DNA of 64,000 nt. It comes from Streptomyces parvulus. Its GTDB lineage: Bacteria; Actinomycetota; Actinomycetes; Streptomycetales; Streptomycetaceae. Positions 7,729 to 16,488 of the stretch are shown here, piece by piece. Below the pieces are notes generated by a model. It saw only the letters and a list, made by a program, of their open reading frames with translations, made no database searches and was not told the DNA's origin. Within the stretch, counting starts at the first letter, position 1. Every line of letters starts with the position of its first letter. Where the stretch lies: positions 62,001-126,000 of the forward strand of contig NZ_BMRX01000003.1 in assembly GCF_014648855.1 (NCBI RefSeq), read 5' to 3'. The position numbers and the translations under genes were made by a program.

Positions 7729-10700
7729 TCAAGGGCCGGTCAGGGCGGCGCGCCCACGGGACGCGGGCTGCGGCGGGGCGACTCGCCCGCTCGGTACGGC
7801 CATGGAGTCCGTCACCTCCCTGGCCCGCGCCAGGTAGGCCTGCGCGGCCGTGTCGTCCCCCAGGTCCCGCAGGGCGTTGCCCACCGCGGTGAGCGCCCGC
7901 GCCAGGTTCTTGAGGTCGGTCGTCTCCTCGCACAGCTTCACCGACAGGCCGCCCTCGCGTACCGCGCGGTCCAGGAGCCCCATCTCCCGGGACAGTTCGG
8001 CGATCCGGAGCCGCGCATGGGACTCCCGTGCGCGAAGGCCGTTCGCCGTGCACAGTGCCAGGCACATCTCGAACCAGTGGAGCGCCGTGTCGTGCCGGGA
8101 CTGCCGGTGGTGGGCGAGCCCCAGCACGTAGTACGTGTACGCGACGCCTTCGACGTCGTCGGGCGAGGCGATCTCGTCGAGGACCCTGAGGCAGATCCGC
8201 TCGGCTTCGGCCGGCTCGTCCAAGTACACCTTGGACAGTGCCATGTTGACGGTGGTGGCCGTCTCCCCCGAGGTGTGGCCGAGCCGACGGGCGAGGTCGA
8301 TGGCCCGGTCGTAGCACTCGATGGCTTCCTGGAACTTGCCCTGCATCTGGCAGGCGAGGCCCTGGTCGTTCAGCGCCTGGCGCAGGATCACGAGGTCGTC
8401 CGAGGCGGTGCAGAGCCGGACGGCGGCGGCTGCCTGCCATTCCGCGCGGGCGAACTGGTTCACGGACAGTTCCATGTGGCCACGCAGGAACCGCACCCTG
8501 CCCAGCACCCTCGGATCCTGGGACGGCGCGACGGCGCTCTCCAGGCGGTCCACCGCGCTCTGGTAGTCGCCGTGGTGGAGTCTCCCGCGGAAGGCGCTGA
8601 GCGCGATGAGCAGGTCGATACATCGGCGCAGTCGGGTGGGGGGACCGTCCTGTCCCGGCTCGGGGGGCGCGCCCACCGAGTCCCGCGCCAGTTGCTGCAC
8701 TAGTTTGAGCGCGCACTCGCCGTCCCGCTCGACCCACTGCCGGGCTTCCTCGGGGCTCGCCAACCGCGCCCCCGGGGACCGCGTGGGGCTGAGCGCGTCT
8801 TCGACCGGGTCCCCCGGCACGACCTGCCGGAAGGCGCTCTTCGCCGAGGCGAGCAGATGGTCCAGCAGGCCTTCCAGCGCCGCCAGTTGCTCGTCGGGGC
8901 GGGCCTTCCGCCGGGCGAAGTCCCGCAGCAGACTGTGGAAGCGGTACCGACCGGGCGACGGCGACTCCAGCATGGCCTGGTCGACCAGGGCGTCCAGCAG
9001 GGTCTCCGCCCGCTCGTCCGCCATGTCCAGCTGAGCCGCCGCGCAGGACAGGGAGAACGAGCGGCTGTCGACGACCGCCGCCCTGCGCAGGGCGCTCGCC
9101 TGGTCCTCGGGCAGTTGCCGGTAGGTGAGGTCGAACACGGCCGAGATCGTCACGTCTCCCGACCTGAGTTCCTCGATGCGCTGGAACTCGTCGGACAGGC
9201 GCGCGCTGATCGACTGGAGCGACCAGCGGGGGCGCGCGGCGAGCCGGGCCGCGACGATGCGGAGGGCGAGCGGCAGCATGGCGCAGGACTCGACGATCCG
9301 CTGTGCCGCGGCGAGTTCGGCGTCGACCCGCTCGGAGCCGATGGCGCGGCGCAGGAAGTCGAGCGCCTCGGACGGAGCGAACGCGGGCACCTCGGCCTGG
9401 AGCGCGGGCAGACCCGCCAGCCGGGTGCGGGTGGTGACCAGGACCCCGCAGCCGGCCGACCCGGGGAGCAGGGGGCGGACCTGCTCGGCGCTGACGGCCT
9501 CGTCGAGGACGAGCAGGACGCGGCGCCGGGCCAGCAGGGTCCGCAGGAGGGCGGTCCGCGCCTCCAAGGTCTCCGGCAGGTCGTCGAGGCGCAGCCCGAG
9601 GGAGACGAGGAAGCCCGCCAGCACTTCGTCCGGTGGCACCGGTCCGCCGTCACCGGCCTGGAGTTTGGCGTACATCTGCCCGTCGGGGTAGAAGTCCCGG
9701 ATCGTGTGGGCGACATGGAGGGCCAGCGCGGACTTCCCCACGCCGGCCATGCCGACCAGCACGCCGACGGGCAGGGCGGACCGGTCGGGGGTGTTCATCA
9801 GGGAGCTGATGGCCAGGCTGAGATGATTGCGGCCGGTGAAGTCGGCCAGGTCCGGCGGGAGTTGGGCCGGGGCGAGGTACGGCGTGTCCTCCCGGTCGAG
9901 GTCCGGCTCCTGTCCCCGGGGCGCGGGCGCCGTGTTCTCGCCGGGAACGGAGACCGCGTCGACGACGACGCGCCCCTCCTGGGCTCCCGCGGCGGCCGCC
10001 GGGCCGGGTTCGGCCTTCGCGCCCGCGAGGACGCGGTGGTGCAGCGCCTCCAGTTCCTGACCCGGCTCGACGCCCAGCTCGTCGATCAGCGTGCGGCGGG
10101 CCCGGCGGTAGGTGCCCAGCGCGTCCCCTCTGCGCCCGGCCTGGGACTGTGCCTGTATCAGGAGCACGTACAGCCGCTCCCGCAACGGGTACCGGCCGAT
10201 GAGGCCGATCAACTCGGCTATGTGGCGCGGTCCGTGGCCGAGAGCGAGAGAAGCGGCGATGTACTCCTCCTGGATGAACAGGTGGACCTCGTTCAACCGG
10301 TCCCGCTCGCGGGCGGCGAAAGGGCCGGGGATCGCGGTCAGGGGCTCGCCGTGCCACAGGGCGAGGGCAGCCTCCAGGAAACCGCAGGCGCCTTCCACGT
10401 CGTCCGCCTGCTGCGCCTTCTGCGCCTGGCGGGTCAGGCTCTCCGCGTCGTCCAGGTCGACGTAGCAGGTCTCCCAGGCGAGCCGGTAGCCGTCACCCAC
10501 CGAGACCAGGATGCTGGGGAACTTGCTGTCGTCCTCCAGTACCTTCCGAAGGCGCCACGCGTAGGTCCGTAAGGTTCTCATCGCCGAGGCCGGCGCGTCG
10601 GCGCCCCACAGCGCGTCGATGAGTACGTCCGCGCCCGCCGTTCTGCCTTGTCTCAGGAGCAGTGCGACGAAGAGAGCCTGCTGTTGCGGACTCCCCAGAC

Positions 10701-10764
10701 CGACTTTCGCGCCGTCGCGGCGCAACTCCAGCTGACCCAGGAGAGAAACATGGAATTGTGGCAC
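7729..10764 (-). CDS. AfsR-like SARP regulator with NB-ARC ATPase and TPR domains
   Basis: 1011 residues. Domains in order: winged-helix DNA-binding domain (1-100), BTAD (about 100-250), an NB-ARC-type NTPase with Walker A GMAGVGKS at 338-345 and a Walker B-like RRVLLVLDEAV, then a helical region with tetratricopeptide-like repeats to the C-terminus. This is the AfsR class of large SARPs, which act as ATP-dependent activators of secondary-metabolite genes. The start is the GTG at 10764, with AAGGA about six bases upstream. The gene converges on the methyltransferase and closes the cluster on this side. Two SARPs within 6 kb strongly suggest a metabolite cluster. Confidence 0.88.
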   Translation of the reverse strand: MPQFHVSLLGQLELRRDGAKVGLGSPQQQALFVALLLRQGRTAGADVLIDALWGADAPASAMRTLRTYAWRLRKVLEDDSKFPSILVSVGDGYRLAWETCYVDLDDAESLTRQAQKAQQADDVEGACGFLEAALALWHGEPLTAIPGPFAARERDRLNEVHLFIQEEYIAASLALGHGPRHIAELIGLIGRYPLRERLYVLLIQAQSQAGRRGDALGTYRRARRTLIDELGVEPGQELEALHHRVLAGAKAEPGPAAAAGAQEGRVVVDAVSVPGENTAPAPRGQEPDLDREDTPYLAPAQLPPDLADFTGRNHLSLAISSLMNTPDRSALPVGVLVGMAGVGKSALALHVAHTIRDFYPDGQMYAKLQAGDGGPVPPDEVLAGFLVSLGLRLDDLPETLEARTALLRTLLARRRVLLVLDEAVSAEQVRPLLPGSAGCGVLVTTRTRLAGLPALQAEVPAFAPSEALDFLRRAIGSERVDAELAAAQRIVESCAMLPLALRIVAARLAARPRWSLQSISARLSDEFQRIEELRSGDVTISAVFDLTYRQLPEDQASALRRAAVVDSRSFSLSCAAAQLDMADERAETLLDALVDQAMLESPSPGRYRFHSLLRDFARRKARPDEQLAALEGLLDHLLASAKSAFRQVVPGDPVEDALSPTRSPGARLASPEEARQWVERDGECALKLVQQLARDSVGAPPEPGQDGPPTRLRRCIDLLIALSAFRGRLHHGDYQSAVDRLESAVAPSQDPRVLGRVRFLRGHMELSVNQFARAEWQAAAAVRLCTASDDLVILRQALNDQGLACQMQGKFQEAIECYDRAIDLARRLGHTSGETATTVNMALSKVYLDEPAEAERICLRVLDEIASPDDVEGVAYTYYVLGLAHHRQSRHDTALHWFEMCLALCTANGLRARESHARLRIAELSREMGLLDRAVREGGLSVKLCEETTDLKNLARALTAVGNALRDLGDDTAAQAYLARAREVTDSMAVPSGRVAPPQPASRGRAALTGP

Positions 10765-11392
10765 GTTATGTCCTTACCTACGGTCCAGTGGCATCCTGCT
10801 CCCAGTCGCCACCCCACGGGCCGGAAACCGCGCGTACACCCCGCTAGACGCCCAGCAAGCCTTCCCCGTTCACCCGTAGCCTTCGGCGAGCCGCCTGCTC
10901 CGCGGGAGGGGGCGGCACCCGTGACGAATGACAGACCCACACGTCAATGGGTATGACAACGTAATCATCAGCTCCCAACCGCGCTCGAGAACCATGTTTA
11001 CCCCATTGCCCCGAATCCTTGCCACGAAGTCACGCCCAACCAGGGGCCGCGCGGCCCGACACGCGCGATATCAGCCAAGAACGGCCGGCCGACGGATGCG
11101 ACGTCGCCGTCCCTCGGCCGTGAGACAGAGCCCCGGGCCCTGGGGATCTGCCAGTCCGGTACTCCTCGGCCTTCGCGGACGCCGTCCCGCGTGACCTGAG
11201 CGGGCGCAAGGCCGATACTGCCCCTGGAGGGCCCTTGTCGATCCGCAAGCGGACGGCCGCCAAGGCCGGACTCCGCCTCCCGTACGGCGGGGACCCGCCC
11301 ACGACCGCCAGGGCCACCAACGAGTCCGACCACCCCTGAACAGCAAAAGCACAGGTCAAACACCCATCCGCTGACCCTCACAGGAGACACCC
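10765..11392. other. 628-base gap without a recognised gene
   Basis: The gap separates the divergent AfsR-like gene and dhaK, so it must hold both promoters. The first ~230 bases are relatively AT-rich for this genome. I find no convincing start with a ribosome site, no RNA gene and no strong hairpin. Short frames here have arginine-rich, low-complexity translations and are not believed. Confidence 0.5.
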
Positions 11393-12385
11393 GTGAAAAT
11401 GCTCATCAACGTCCCCGAGACCGTGGTGGCGGACGCGCTGCGCGGTATGGCCTCCGCGCATCCCGAGCTGACCGTGGACGTCGAGAACCGGGTGATCGTG
11501 CGGCGGGACGCGCCCGTGGCCGGGCAGGTGGCGCTGGTCTCGGGGGGCGGGTCGGGACACGAGCCGCTGCACGGCGGATTCGTGGGGCCCGGGATGCTCG
11601 CGGCGGCCTGTCCGGGCGAGGTGTTCACCTCGCCGGTGCCGGACCAGATGGTGCGGGCCGCCGCGGCCGTGGACAGCGGGGCCGGGGTCCTGTTCATCGT
11701 GAAGAACTACACCGGCGACGTGCTCAACTTCGACATGGCCGCCGAGCTGGCCGAGGACGAGGGCATCCAGGTCGCGAAGGTGCTGGTCAACGACGACGTC
11801 GCGGTGACCGACAGCCTTTACACGGCCGGCCGGCGCGGCACGGGGGCGACGCTCTTCGTGGAGAAGATCGCCGGTGCCGCCGCGCAGGAGGGGCGCCCGC
11901 TGGAGCAGGTGGAGTCGCTCGCCCGGCGGGTCAACGAGAAGTCCCGCAGCTTCGGGTTCGCGCTGAGCGCCGTCACCACGCCCGCCAAGGGCACCCCGAC
12001 CTTCGACCTCCCGCCGGGTGAGCTGGAACTCGGCATCGGCATCCACGGCGAGCCCGGCCGCGAGCGGCGTCCCATGATGACGTCGGGTGAGATCGCCGAG
12101 GCCGCCGTGGACGCGGTCCTCACCGACCTCGCTCCGCGCAACCCGGTCCTCGTCCTGGTCAACGGCATGGGCGCGACGCCGCTCCTGGAGCTGTACGGGT
12201 TCAACGCCGAGGTCCAGCGCATCCTCCGCGGGCGCGGGGTCGCCGTCGCCCGTACGCTCGTCGGCAACTACGTCACCTCGCTGGACATGGCGGGCGCCTC
12301 CGTCACCCTGTGCGAGATCGACGAGGACCTGCTCGCGCTGTGGGACGCGCCGGTCAGCACGCCCGGACTGAGGTGGGGCATGTGA
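11393..12385 (+). CDS. dhaK: Dihydroxyacetone kinase subunit DhaK
   Basis: 330 residues. SGGGSGHEPLHGGF at about 50-63 is the substrate-pocket signature, and His218 in GIGIHGEPG is the residue that binds dihydroxyacetone covalently as a hemiaminal. The GTG start at 11393 has AGGAG seven bases upstream. It is the first gene of a dhaK-dhaL-dhaM operon. DhaK binds dihydroxyacetone and receives phosphate from the ADP held by DhaL, giving dihydroxyacetone phosphate for glycolysis in the cytoplasm. Confidence 0.96.
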   Translation: MKMLINVPETVVADALRGMASAHPELTVDVENRVIVRRDAPVAGQVALVSGGGSGHEPLHGGFVGPGMLAAACPGEVFTSPVPDQMVRAAAAVDSGAGVLFIVKNYTGDVLNFDMAAELAEDEGIQVAKVLVNDDVAVTDSLYTAGRRGTGATLFVEKIAGAAAQEGRPLEQVESLARRVNEKSRSFGFALSAVTTPAKGTPTFDLPPGELELGIGIHGEPGRERRPMMTSGEIAEAAVDAVLTDLAPRNPVLVLVNGMGATPLLELYGFNAEVQRILRGRGVAVARTLVGNYVTSLDMAGASVTLCEIDEDLLALWDAPVSTPGLRWGM

Positions 12386-12434
12386 CGGTGGACGGGGAAG
12401 GGACCGCAACGCACCTACCAGGCAAGGAGACCCC

Positions 12435-13034
12435 GTGCTCGACGCCGACTTCTTCCGCCGCTGGATGACGGCCACCGCCGCCTCCGTCGACCGCGAGGCG
12501 GAACGGCTCACCGCCCTCGACTCGCCCATCGGCGACGCCGACCACGGCAGCAACCTCCAGCGGGGGTTCCGCGACGTCGTCACCGCGCTGGAGAAGGACG
12601 CGCCCGACACGCCCGGCGCCGTCCTCACCCTCGCCGGACGCCGGCTGATCTCCACCGTCGGCGGCGCCTCGGGACCGCTGTACGGGACGCTGCTGCGCCG
12701 TACCGGCAAGGCCCTCGCAGACGCCTCCGAGGTCGGCCGGGAGCAGCTGGCGGAGGCGCTCAGGGAGGGCGTGGACGCCGTGCGGACGCTCGGGGGTGCC
12801 GCGCCGGGCGACAAGACGATGATCGACGCGCTGGTGCCGGCGGTGGACGCCCTCGGCGAGTCGTTCGCCGCGGCGCGTACGGCGGCCGAGGAGGGCGCCG
12901 AGGCGACCACGCCCTTGCAGGCCCGCAAGGGCAGGGCCAGCTACCTGGGCGAGCGCAGCATCGGGCACCAGGACCCCGGGGCCACCTCGGCGGCGCTGCT
13001 CGTCGCGGCACTGGAGGAGGCGGCGGATGAGTGA
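12435..13034 (+). CDS. dhaL: Dihydroxyacetone kinase ADP-binding subunit DhaL
   Basis: 199 residues. Asp29, Asp34 and Asp36 in LDSPIGDADHG are the magnesium ligands of DhaL, which holds ADP as a permanent cofactor and is rephosphorylated by DhaM. The GTG start at 12435 follows AAGGAG. The gene is 49 bases after dhaK and overlaps dhaM by 8 bases, so translation is coupled. Length is normal for the family. Confidence 0.95.
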   Translation: MLDADFFRRWMTATAASVDREAERLTALDSPIGDADHGSNLQRGFRDVVTALEKDAPDTPGAVLTLAGRRLISTVGGASGPLYGTLLRRTGKALADASEVGREQLAEALREGVDAVRTLGGAAPGDKTMIDALVPAVDALGESFAAARTAAEEGAEATTPLQARKGRASYLGERSIGHQDPGATSAALLVAALEEAADE

Positions 13035-13437
13035 CGACAAGCTGGTCGGGATCGTGCTGGTGTCGCACAGCGCGGAGGTCGCCGCGTCGGTCGCGGAGCT
13101 GGCCAAGGCCCTGTCGGGCGGCGGCGCGGCCGTTCCCGTCGCCCCCGCGGGCGGCACCGCGTCCGGCGGGTTCGGCACCAGCTCCGAGCTGGTGTCGGCG
13201 GCCGCCGCGGCCGTGGACCGGGGCGCGGGCGTCGCCGTCCTCACCGACCTCGGCAGCGCGGTGCTGACCGTGAAGGCGCTGCTCGCCGAGGGCGACGAAC
13301 TCCCGGACGACACCCGGCTGGTGGACGCGCCGTTCGTCGAGGGCGCGGTGGCCGCCGTGGTGACGGCCTCGACCGGTGCCGACCTCGCCGCCGTGGAGGC
13401 GGCCGCCGCGGAGGCGTACTCCTACCGGAAGGCCTAG
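13027..13437 (+). CDS. dhaM: Dihydroxyacetone kinase phosphotransfer subunit DhaM (EIIA domain only)
   Basis: 136 residues with a PTS EIIA(Man)-type domain; His14 in IVLVSHSAEV is the likely phosphorylation site. It is the short form. E. coli DhaM also carries HPr and EI-like domains, so here the phosphate must come from the general PTS proteins encoded elsewhere. It overlaps dhaL by 8 bases. A strong hairpin follows the stop. Confidence 0.94.
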   Translation: MSDDKLVGIVLVSHSAEVAASVAELAKALSGGGAAVPVAPAGGTASGGFGTSSELVSAAAAAVDRGAGVAVLTDLGSAVLTVKALLAEGDELPDDTRLVDAPFVEGAVAAVVTASTGADLAAVEAAAAEAYSYRKA

Positions 13438-13466
13438 GGTCTGACAGGCCCTGGGGCTGCGGGCGT

Positions 13467-13499
13467 GGGCGGTGGGCGGATCTGGGCCGCCCACCGCCC
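13467..13499. terminator. Bidirectional hairpin terminator between dhaM and the chitosanase gene
   Basis: GGGCGGTGGGCGG (13467-13479) pairs perfectly with CCGCCCACCGCCC (13487-13499) around a 7-base loop. It lies between two convergent stops (13437 and 13514), so it can serve both. As in most Streptomyces terminators there is no long T-run. Confidence 0.7.
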
Positions 13500-13513
13500 G
13501 GCCGCCCGGCCTC

Positions 13514-14365
13514 TCACTCGCCGCCCATGAACTTCCGCACCAGCCGCTCCCCCTCCTTCTCGGCGGCGTCCACGTCCTCGACGGGCTCGACCTCGCTGCC
13601 CTTGAAGACGATGTACGTCACGTCGGACGGGGCACCGCCCCCGTGCGGGTCGGCGTTGACGCCGAGGGCCTGCGCGGCGGCGTAGGACGCCTCGCCGATG
13701 AGGTCGGCCGGGCCGACGTCGCCGACGACCGCGTAGCGCACCCGGTCGCCGTGGACGACGGCCGCGAGCGAGCCGCCGCGCACGTCGTCCTTCCGGTGGT
13801 CCCAGACGTCGCTCGGCTCGGGGACCACGACGTAGGGCAGGCGTTCGGCGTCGAGCGGGCGGCCGTCCGAACGGGTGAAAGCGGTGGCGGGACTGAAGTG
13901 CGGGTCGCTGCGGCTGTTGCACCGGTCGCCGGGCACCCCGTCGCAGTCGATGTCCAGGTCGGCCTTCCAGTACACGGCGTCGCGCTTGCCGCAGACCGGG
14001 ATGTCCGCGGGCGTGCCGGCGTCCTCGCGGTAGCGGCCGCGGGAGACGGGGGTGCAGTCGCGCACCTCGGCCAGCAGGTCGGCGGCACGGACCGGCGCAC
14101 GGCCTCCGCCCGCCCGGCCGCCGGTGCCGGGACCGCGGTCGGGACCGCTCCGGGACGGTGGTGCGGGCGGACCGGCCGTGCGTTCCGGGACCGGTCCCAT
14201 CCTGACCCCGGAGCGGTTCGCCCGCGCCGGGGCGTCCCGGAACGGGTCGCCTGCCAGGTGCCGCGCCGGCGGGTCCGGGCGGAGCGGGTGCGGTGCGTGG
14301 GGGAAGGTCGTGGGAGCGATCAGGGCGGCACTGGCCGCGACCAGCGACAGCGACTGGACACGCAC
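13514..14365 (-). CDS. Secreted glycoside hydrolase family 75 chitosanase-like protein
   Basis: 283 residues from the GTG at 14365, chosen because AGGAGAGG lies seven bases upstream and a signal peptide follows at once (hydrophobic LSLVAASAALIAPTT). A proline-rich linker leads into a domain of about 190 residues with KADLDIDCDGVPGD, FTRSDGRPLDA, PYVVVPEPS and VGDVGPADLIGEASYA, the pattern of GH75 endo-chitosanases. Those Asp-rich motifs include the region holding the family's catalytic acid. It would act outside the cell on chitosan. The promoter region is shared with the divergent FN3 lipoprotein gene. Confidence 0.87.
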   Translation of the reverse strand: MRVQSLSLVAASAALIAPTTFPHAPHPLRPDPPARHLAGDPFRDAPARANRSGVRMGPVPERTAGPPAPPSRSGPDRGPGTGGRAGGGRAPVRAADLLAEVRDCTPVSRGRYREDAGTPADIPVCGKRDAVYWKADLDIDCDGVPGDRCNSRSDPHFSPATAFTRSDGRPLDAERLPYVVVPEPSDVWDHRKDDVRGGSLAAVVHGDRVRYAVVGDVGPADLIGEASYAAAQALGVNADPHGGGAPSDVTYIVFKGSEVEPVEDVDAAEKEGERLVRKFMGGE

Positions 14366-14783
14366 GATGGGGCCTCTCCTGGGGGACATGGGCGGGCACT
14401 CGGCCCCATCCGTCCCCGGTTCGGCCGCGCGGCCCACCTCCCACAGGGCCAGACGGCGCACGCCGCGGCGCCCGGTGTCCGTACCGGGCGGATGCGACCG
14501 GGGGCGGGCGGGCCGGGTCCGTTCCTGCTCCCGGCCCGCCCGGCCACCCGCGCCGGCACGGGATCTGCGACGACAGCGGTCCGCGCCACGCCACCGACCC
14601 GAACTCAGCCGGGAAAGACCGGAGTTCGAAGGTCGGGTGACCCAGCATACGTAACTCTTCCGGGGGAATGTCATCGACGCATCCACGCCCGCCCCCTTGA
14701 TGTGATCGCGTCACGGAGGTCATATTGGTCCGGACCATTGCCGCCGCATCGAATCGGACCGACGCCCCACCGGAGGCTGAGCC
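14366..14783. other. 418-base divergent intergenic region
   Basis: It separates the GH75 gene (start 14365, minus) and the FN3 lipoprotein gene (start 14784, plus). The only structured element I can support is the 12-bp palindrome at 14726-14737, listed separately. No gene-like frame with a ribosome site was found. Confidence 0.5.
14726..14737. promoter_or_regulatory. DasR/chitinase-type palindrome TGGTCCGGACCA
   Basis: A perfect 12-bp palindrome 46 bases upstream of the FN3 lipoprotein start. It resembles the DasR (GntR family) responsive element core TGGTCTAGACCA and the TGGTCCAGACCT repeats described in Streptomyces chitinase promoters. A chitosanase gene in the same intergenic region fits an amino-sugar regulon, but the distance to that gene's start (about 360 bases) favours control of the FN3 gene. 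Confidence 0.5.
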
Positions 14784-15785
14784 GTGCGAGACGCACCCGT
14801 TGCCGCTGTTCCCGGCGCGTTCCCGCGCCGCTACGCACTCTCCCTGCTCTGCGCCGGGGTCGTCCTGCTCACCTCCTGCGGCACGAGCGCGGGCGGGGAG
14901 GGCGAGGACGGGGGGCTGCCCGGCGTCCCCATGGGCGTCAGCGCCGAGGCGGGCAGCGCGACGACGGTGCACGTGATGTGGAACGCGCTCGACGGCGCCG
15001 AGGCCTACGAGGTCTACCGCGGCGGGACGCTGGTGAAGAAGGTGCCGAAGTCCGAGCGCATGCTGGACGTCACCCGGCTGCGCCCCTCGACGGCGTACGC
15101 CTTCACCGTGCGGGCGCGCGACGCCGACGGGCGGCTCGGACCGCGCAGCCGGGAGGTGCGGGCCACCACGCCCGCCGCCGTCACCGACGCCTCCGCGCCC
15201 ACCCGCCCGGAGGGCGCCCGGGGCCGGGCGGCGGGCGATCGGGCGGTGCAGCTGACCTGGTCGGCGGCGAAGGACGACCGCAAGGTGGTGTCGTACGACG
15301 TCTACCAGGGGGACACCAAGGTGCACAGCGTCGGCGGCGCCCAGACGGCGACCGTGGTGACGGGGCTGCGGCCGGGCACCCGATACTCCTTCACGGTCCG
15401 CGCGCGGGACGCCGCCGACAACCTCTCCCCCGCCAGCGCGGTCGTCCGGCTCGCCACTGCGGGGTCCGACGACGGCCGGGCCTCCGCGCCCACCGCGCTG
15501 CGGGCGGACTCCCACCTCGCCGACGGGGCGTACTACCTCGACCTCACCTGGGTCCCGCCGCGGACGGACGGGACGGTGACCGAGTACCAGATCCACCTGG
15601 ACGGCCGTCCGGCGACCTCCCTGGTCTACGGCGCCGACGCACCGCGCGACCGGGCCGAGTACAGCTTCTACGCGGGCCGGGAGGCCGGTGTCACGCACCG
15701 GGTGCGGATCCGGGCCAGGCTGGCCGACGGCACCTGGGGCGGCTTCTCCGAGGAGCGGAAGGTGACGCTCGGCGCGGGCGGCTGA
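14784..15785 (+). CDS. Fibronectin type III domain lipoprotein
   Basis: 333 residues. The GTG start at 14784 follows CGGAGG. A hydrophobic segment ends in LLTSCG, a lipobox with Cys32, so the mature protein should be lipid-anchored on the outer membrane face. Three fibronectin type III repeats follow (about 45-130, 135-225, 235-330), with typical RLRPSTAYAFTVRARD and LRPGTRYSFTVRARD strands. No catalytic domain is present. FN3 repeats are common spacers or binders in chitin- and polysaccharide-degrading proteins, which fits the adjacent chitosanase. The substrate or partner is unknown. Confidence 0.85.
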   Translation: MRDAPVAAVPGAFPRRYALSLLCAGVVLLTSCGTSAGGEGEDGGLPGVPMGVSAEAGSATTVHVMWNALDGAEAYEVYRGGTLVKKVPKSERMLDVTRLRPSTAYAFTVRARDADGRLGPRSREVRATTPAAVTDASAPTRPEGARGRAAGDRAVQLTWSAAKDDRKVVSYDVYQGDTKVHSVGGAQTATVVTGLRPGTRYSFTVRARDAADNLSPASAVVRLATAGSDDGRASAPTALRADSHLADGAYYLDLTWVPPRTDGTVTEYQIHLDGRPATSLVYGADAPRDRAEYSFYAGREAGVTHRVRIRARLADGTWGGFSEERKVTLGAGG

Positions 15786-15936
15786 CGTCGGGCCGGGCGG
15801 CGCGTCACCTGGGCGGTCGCGCTCGGCATGCGGGCGGCGCCGCCGCCCTGTTGGCTGCCCGGAGGGGGCACGGGCGTTCCCGATCCCGGCGGCGCAAGGG
15901 ATGTACCGCCGACCGTGCCGCCGGAGGGCAGTCCAC

Positions 15937-16488
15937 ATGCGCATCTCTTCGCCGTCTCTCCGCTCCGGCCTGACCGTGGCAGCCGTCGCCGCGCTGCCCG
16001 TCGCCCTGGCCGCCGGGCCGGCCCTCGCGGGGCCGGGCATCTCGGTGAGCACCACCGGGACCACCGTGTCGGTCACCACCACGGCCTGCGCCCAGCTGAA
16101 CGGCAGTTGGGGCACCGCCTCACTGCTCACCAGCGGGCAGCGGGACTTCGCCCAGGGGCGCCAGGTGGCGCTGTCCGGCACCGCCTCGGGGCAGTCGGCG
16201 GCCTGGTCGGGCATCTCGCCGGGCACCTACACGGTGATCGTCATGTGCTCGAACAACAGCACCGCGGGCACCCAGACGGTCATCGTCTCCGCGGCACCCT
16301 CCCCGTCCCCCAGCCGCTCGGCCACCCCCTCACCGTCGGCGTCGCCGCGCGGGGTCATGGGCGGCCTCGGCGGGGCGGTCCAGGACTACGGGACGGCCAC
16401 CCTGGTGGCGGGCGGCGCGCTGGTGGGCGCGGGCGTCATCGGCGCGGCCTGGTTCCTGCGGCGGCGTTCGAAGCCCTACCGGTTCTGA
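15937..16488 (+). CDS. Small secreted, membrane-anchored surface protein
   Basis: 183 residues from the ATG at 15937, chosen because GGAGGG lies upstream and a classical signal peptide follows (ending ALAAGPALAGPG). A Thr/Ser-rich beta domain of about 110 residues (with two Cys) is followed by a Pro-Ser linker, a hydrophobic segment (about 150-172) and a basic tail RRRSKPYRF. This is a cell-surface protein held by a C-terminal membrane segment; there is no LPxTG motif. The last 13 bases overlap the convergent PadR gene. Function unknown. Confidence 0.78.
   Translation: MRISSPSLRSGLTVAAVAALPVALAAGPALAGPGISVSTTGTTVSVTTTACAQLNGSWGTASLLTSGQRDFAQGRQVALSGTASGQSAAWSGISPGTYTVIVMCSNNSTAGTQTVIVSAAPSPSPSRSATPSPSASPRGVMGGLGGAVQDYGTATLVAGGALVGAGVIGAAWFLRRRSKPYRF

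Noticed and set aside
8857..10572. 571-residue plus-strand frame opposite the AfsR-like gene
   Set aside because: The minus strand has Walker, BTAD and TPR features; this frame is a high-GC shadow with Gly/Gln/Arg bias.
10928..11194. 88-residue frame in the gap before dhaK
   Set aside because: Arg/Pro-rich translation, no ribosome site and no domain.
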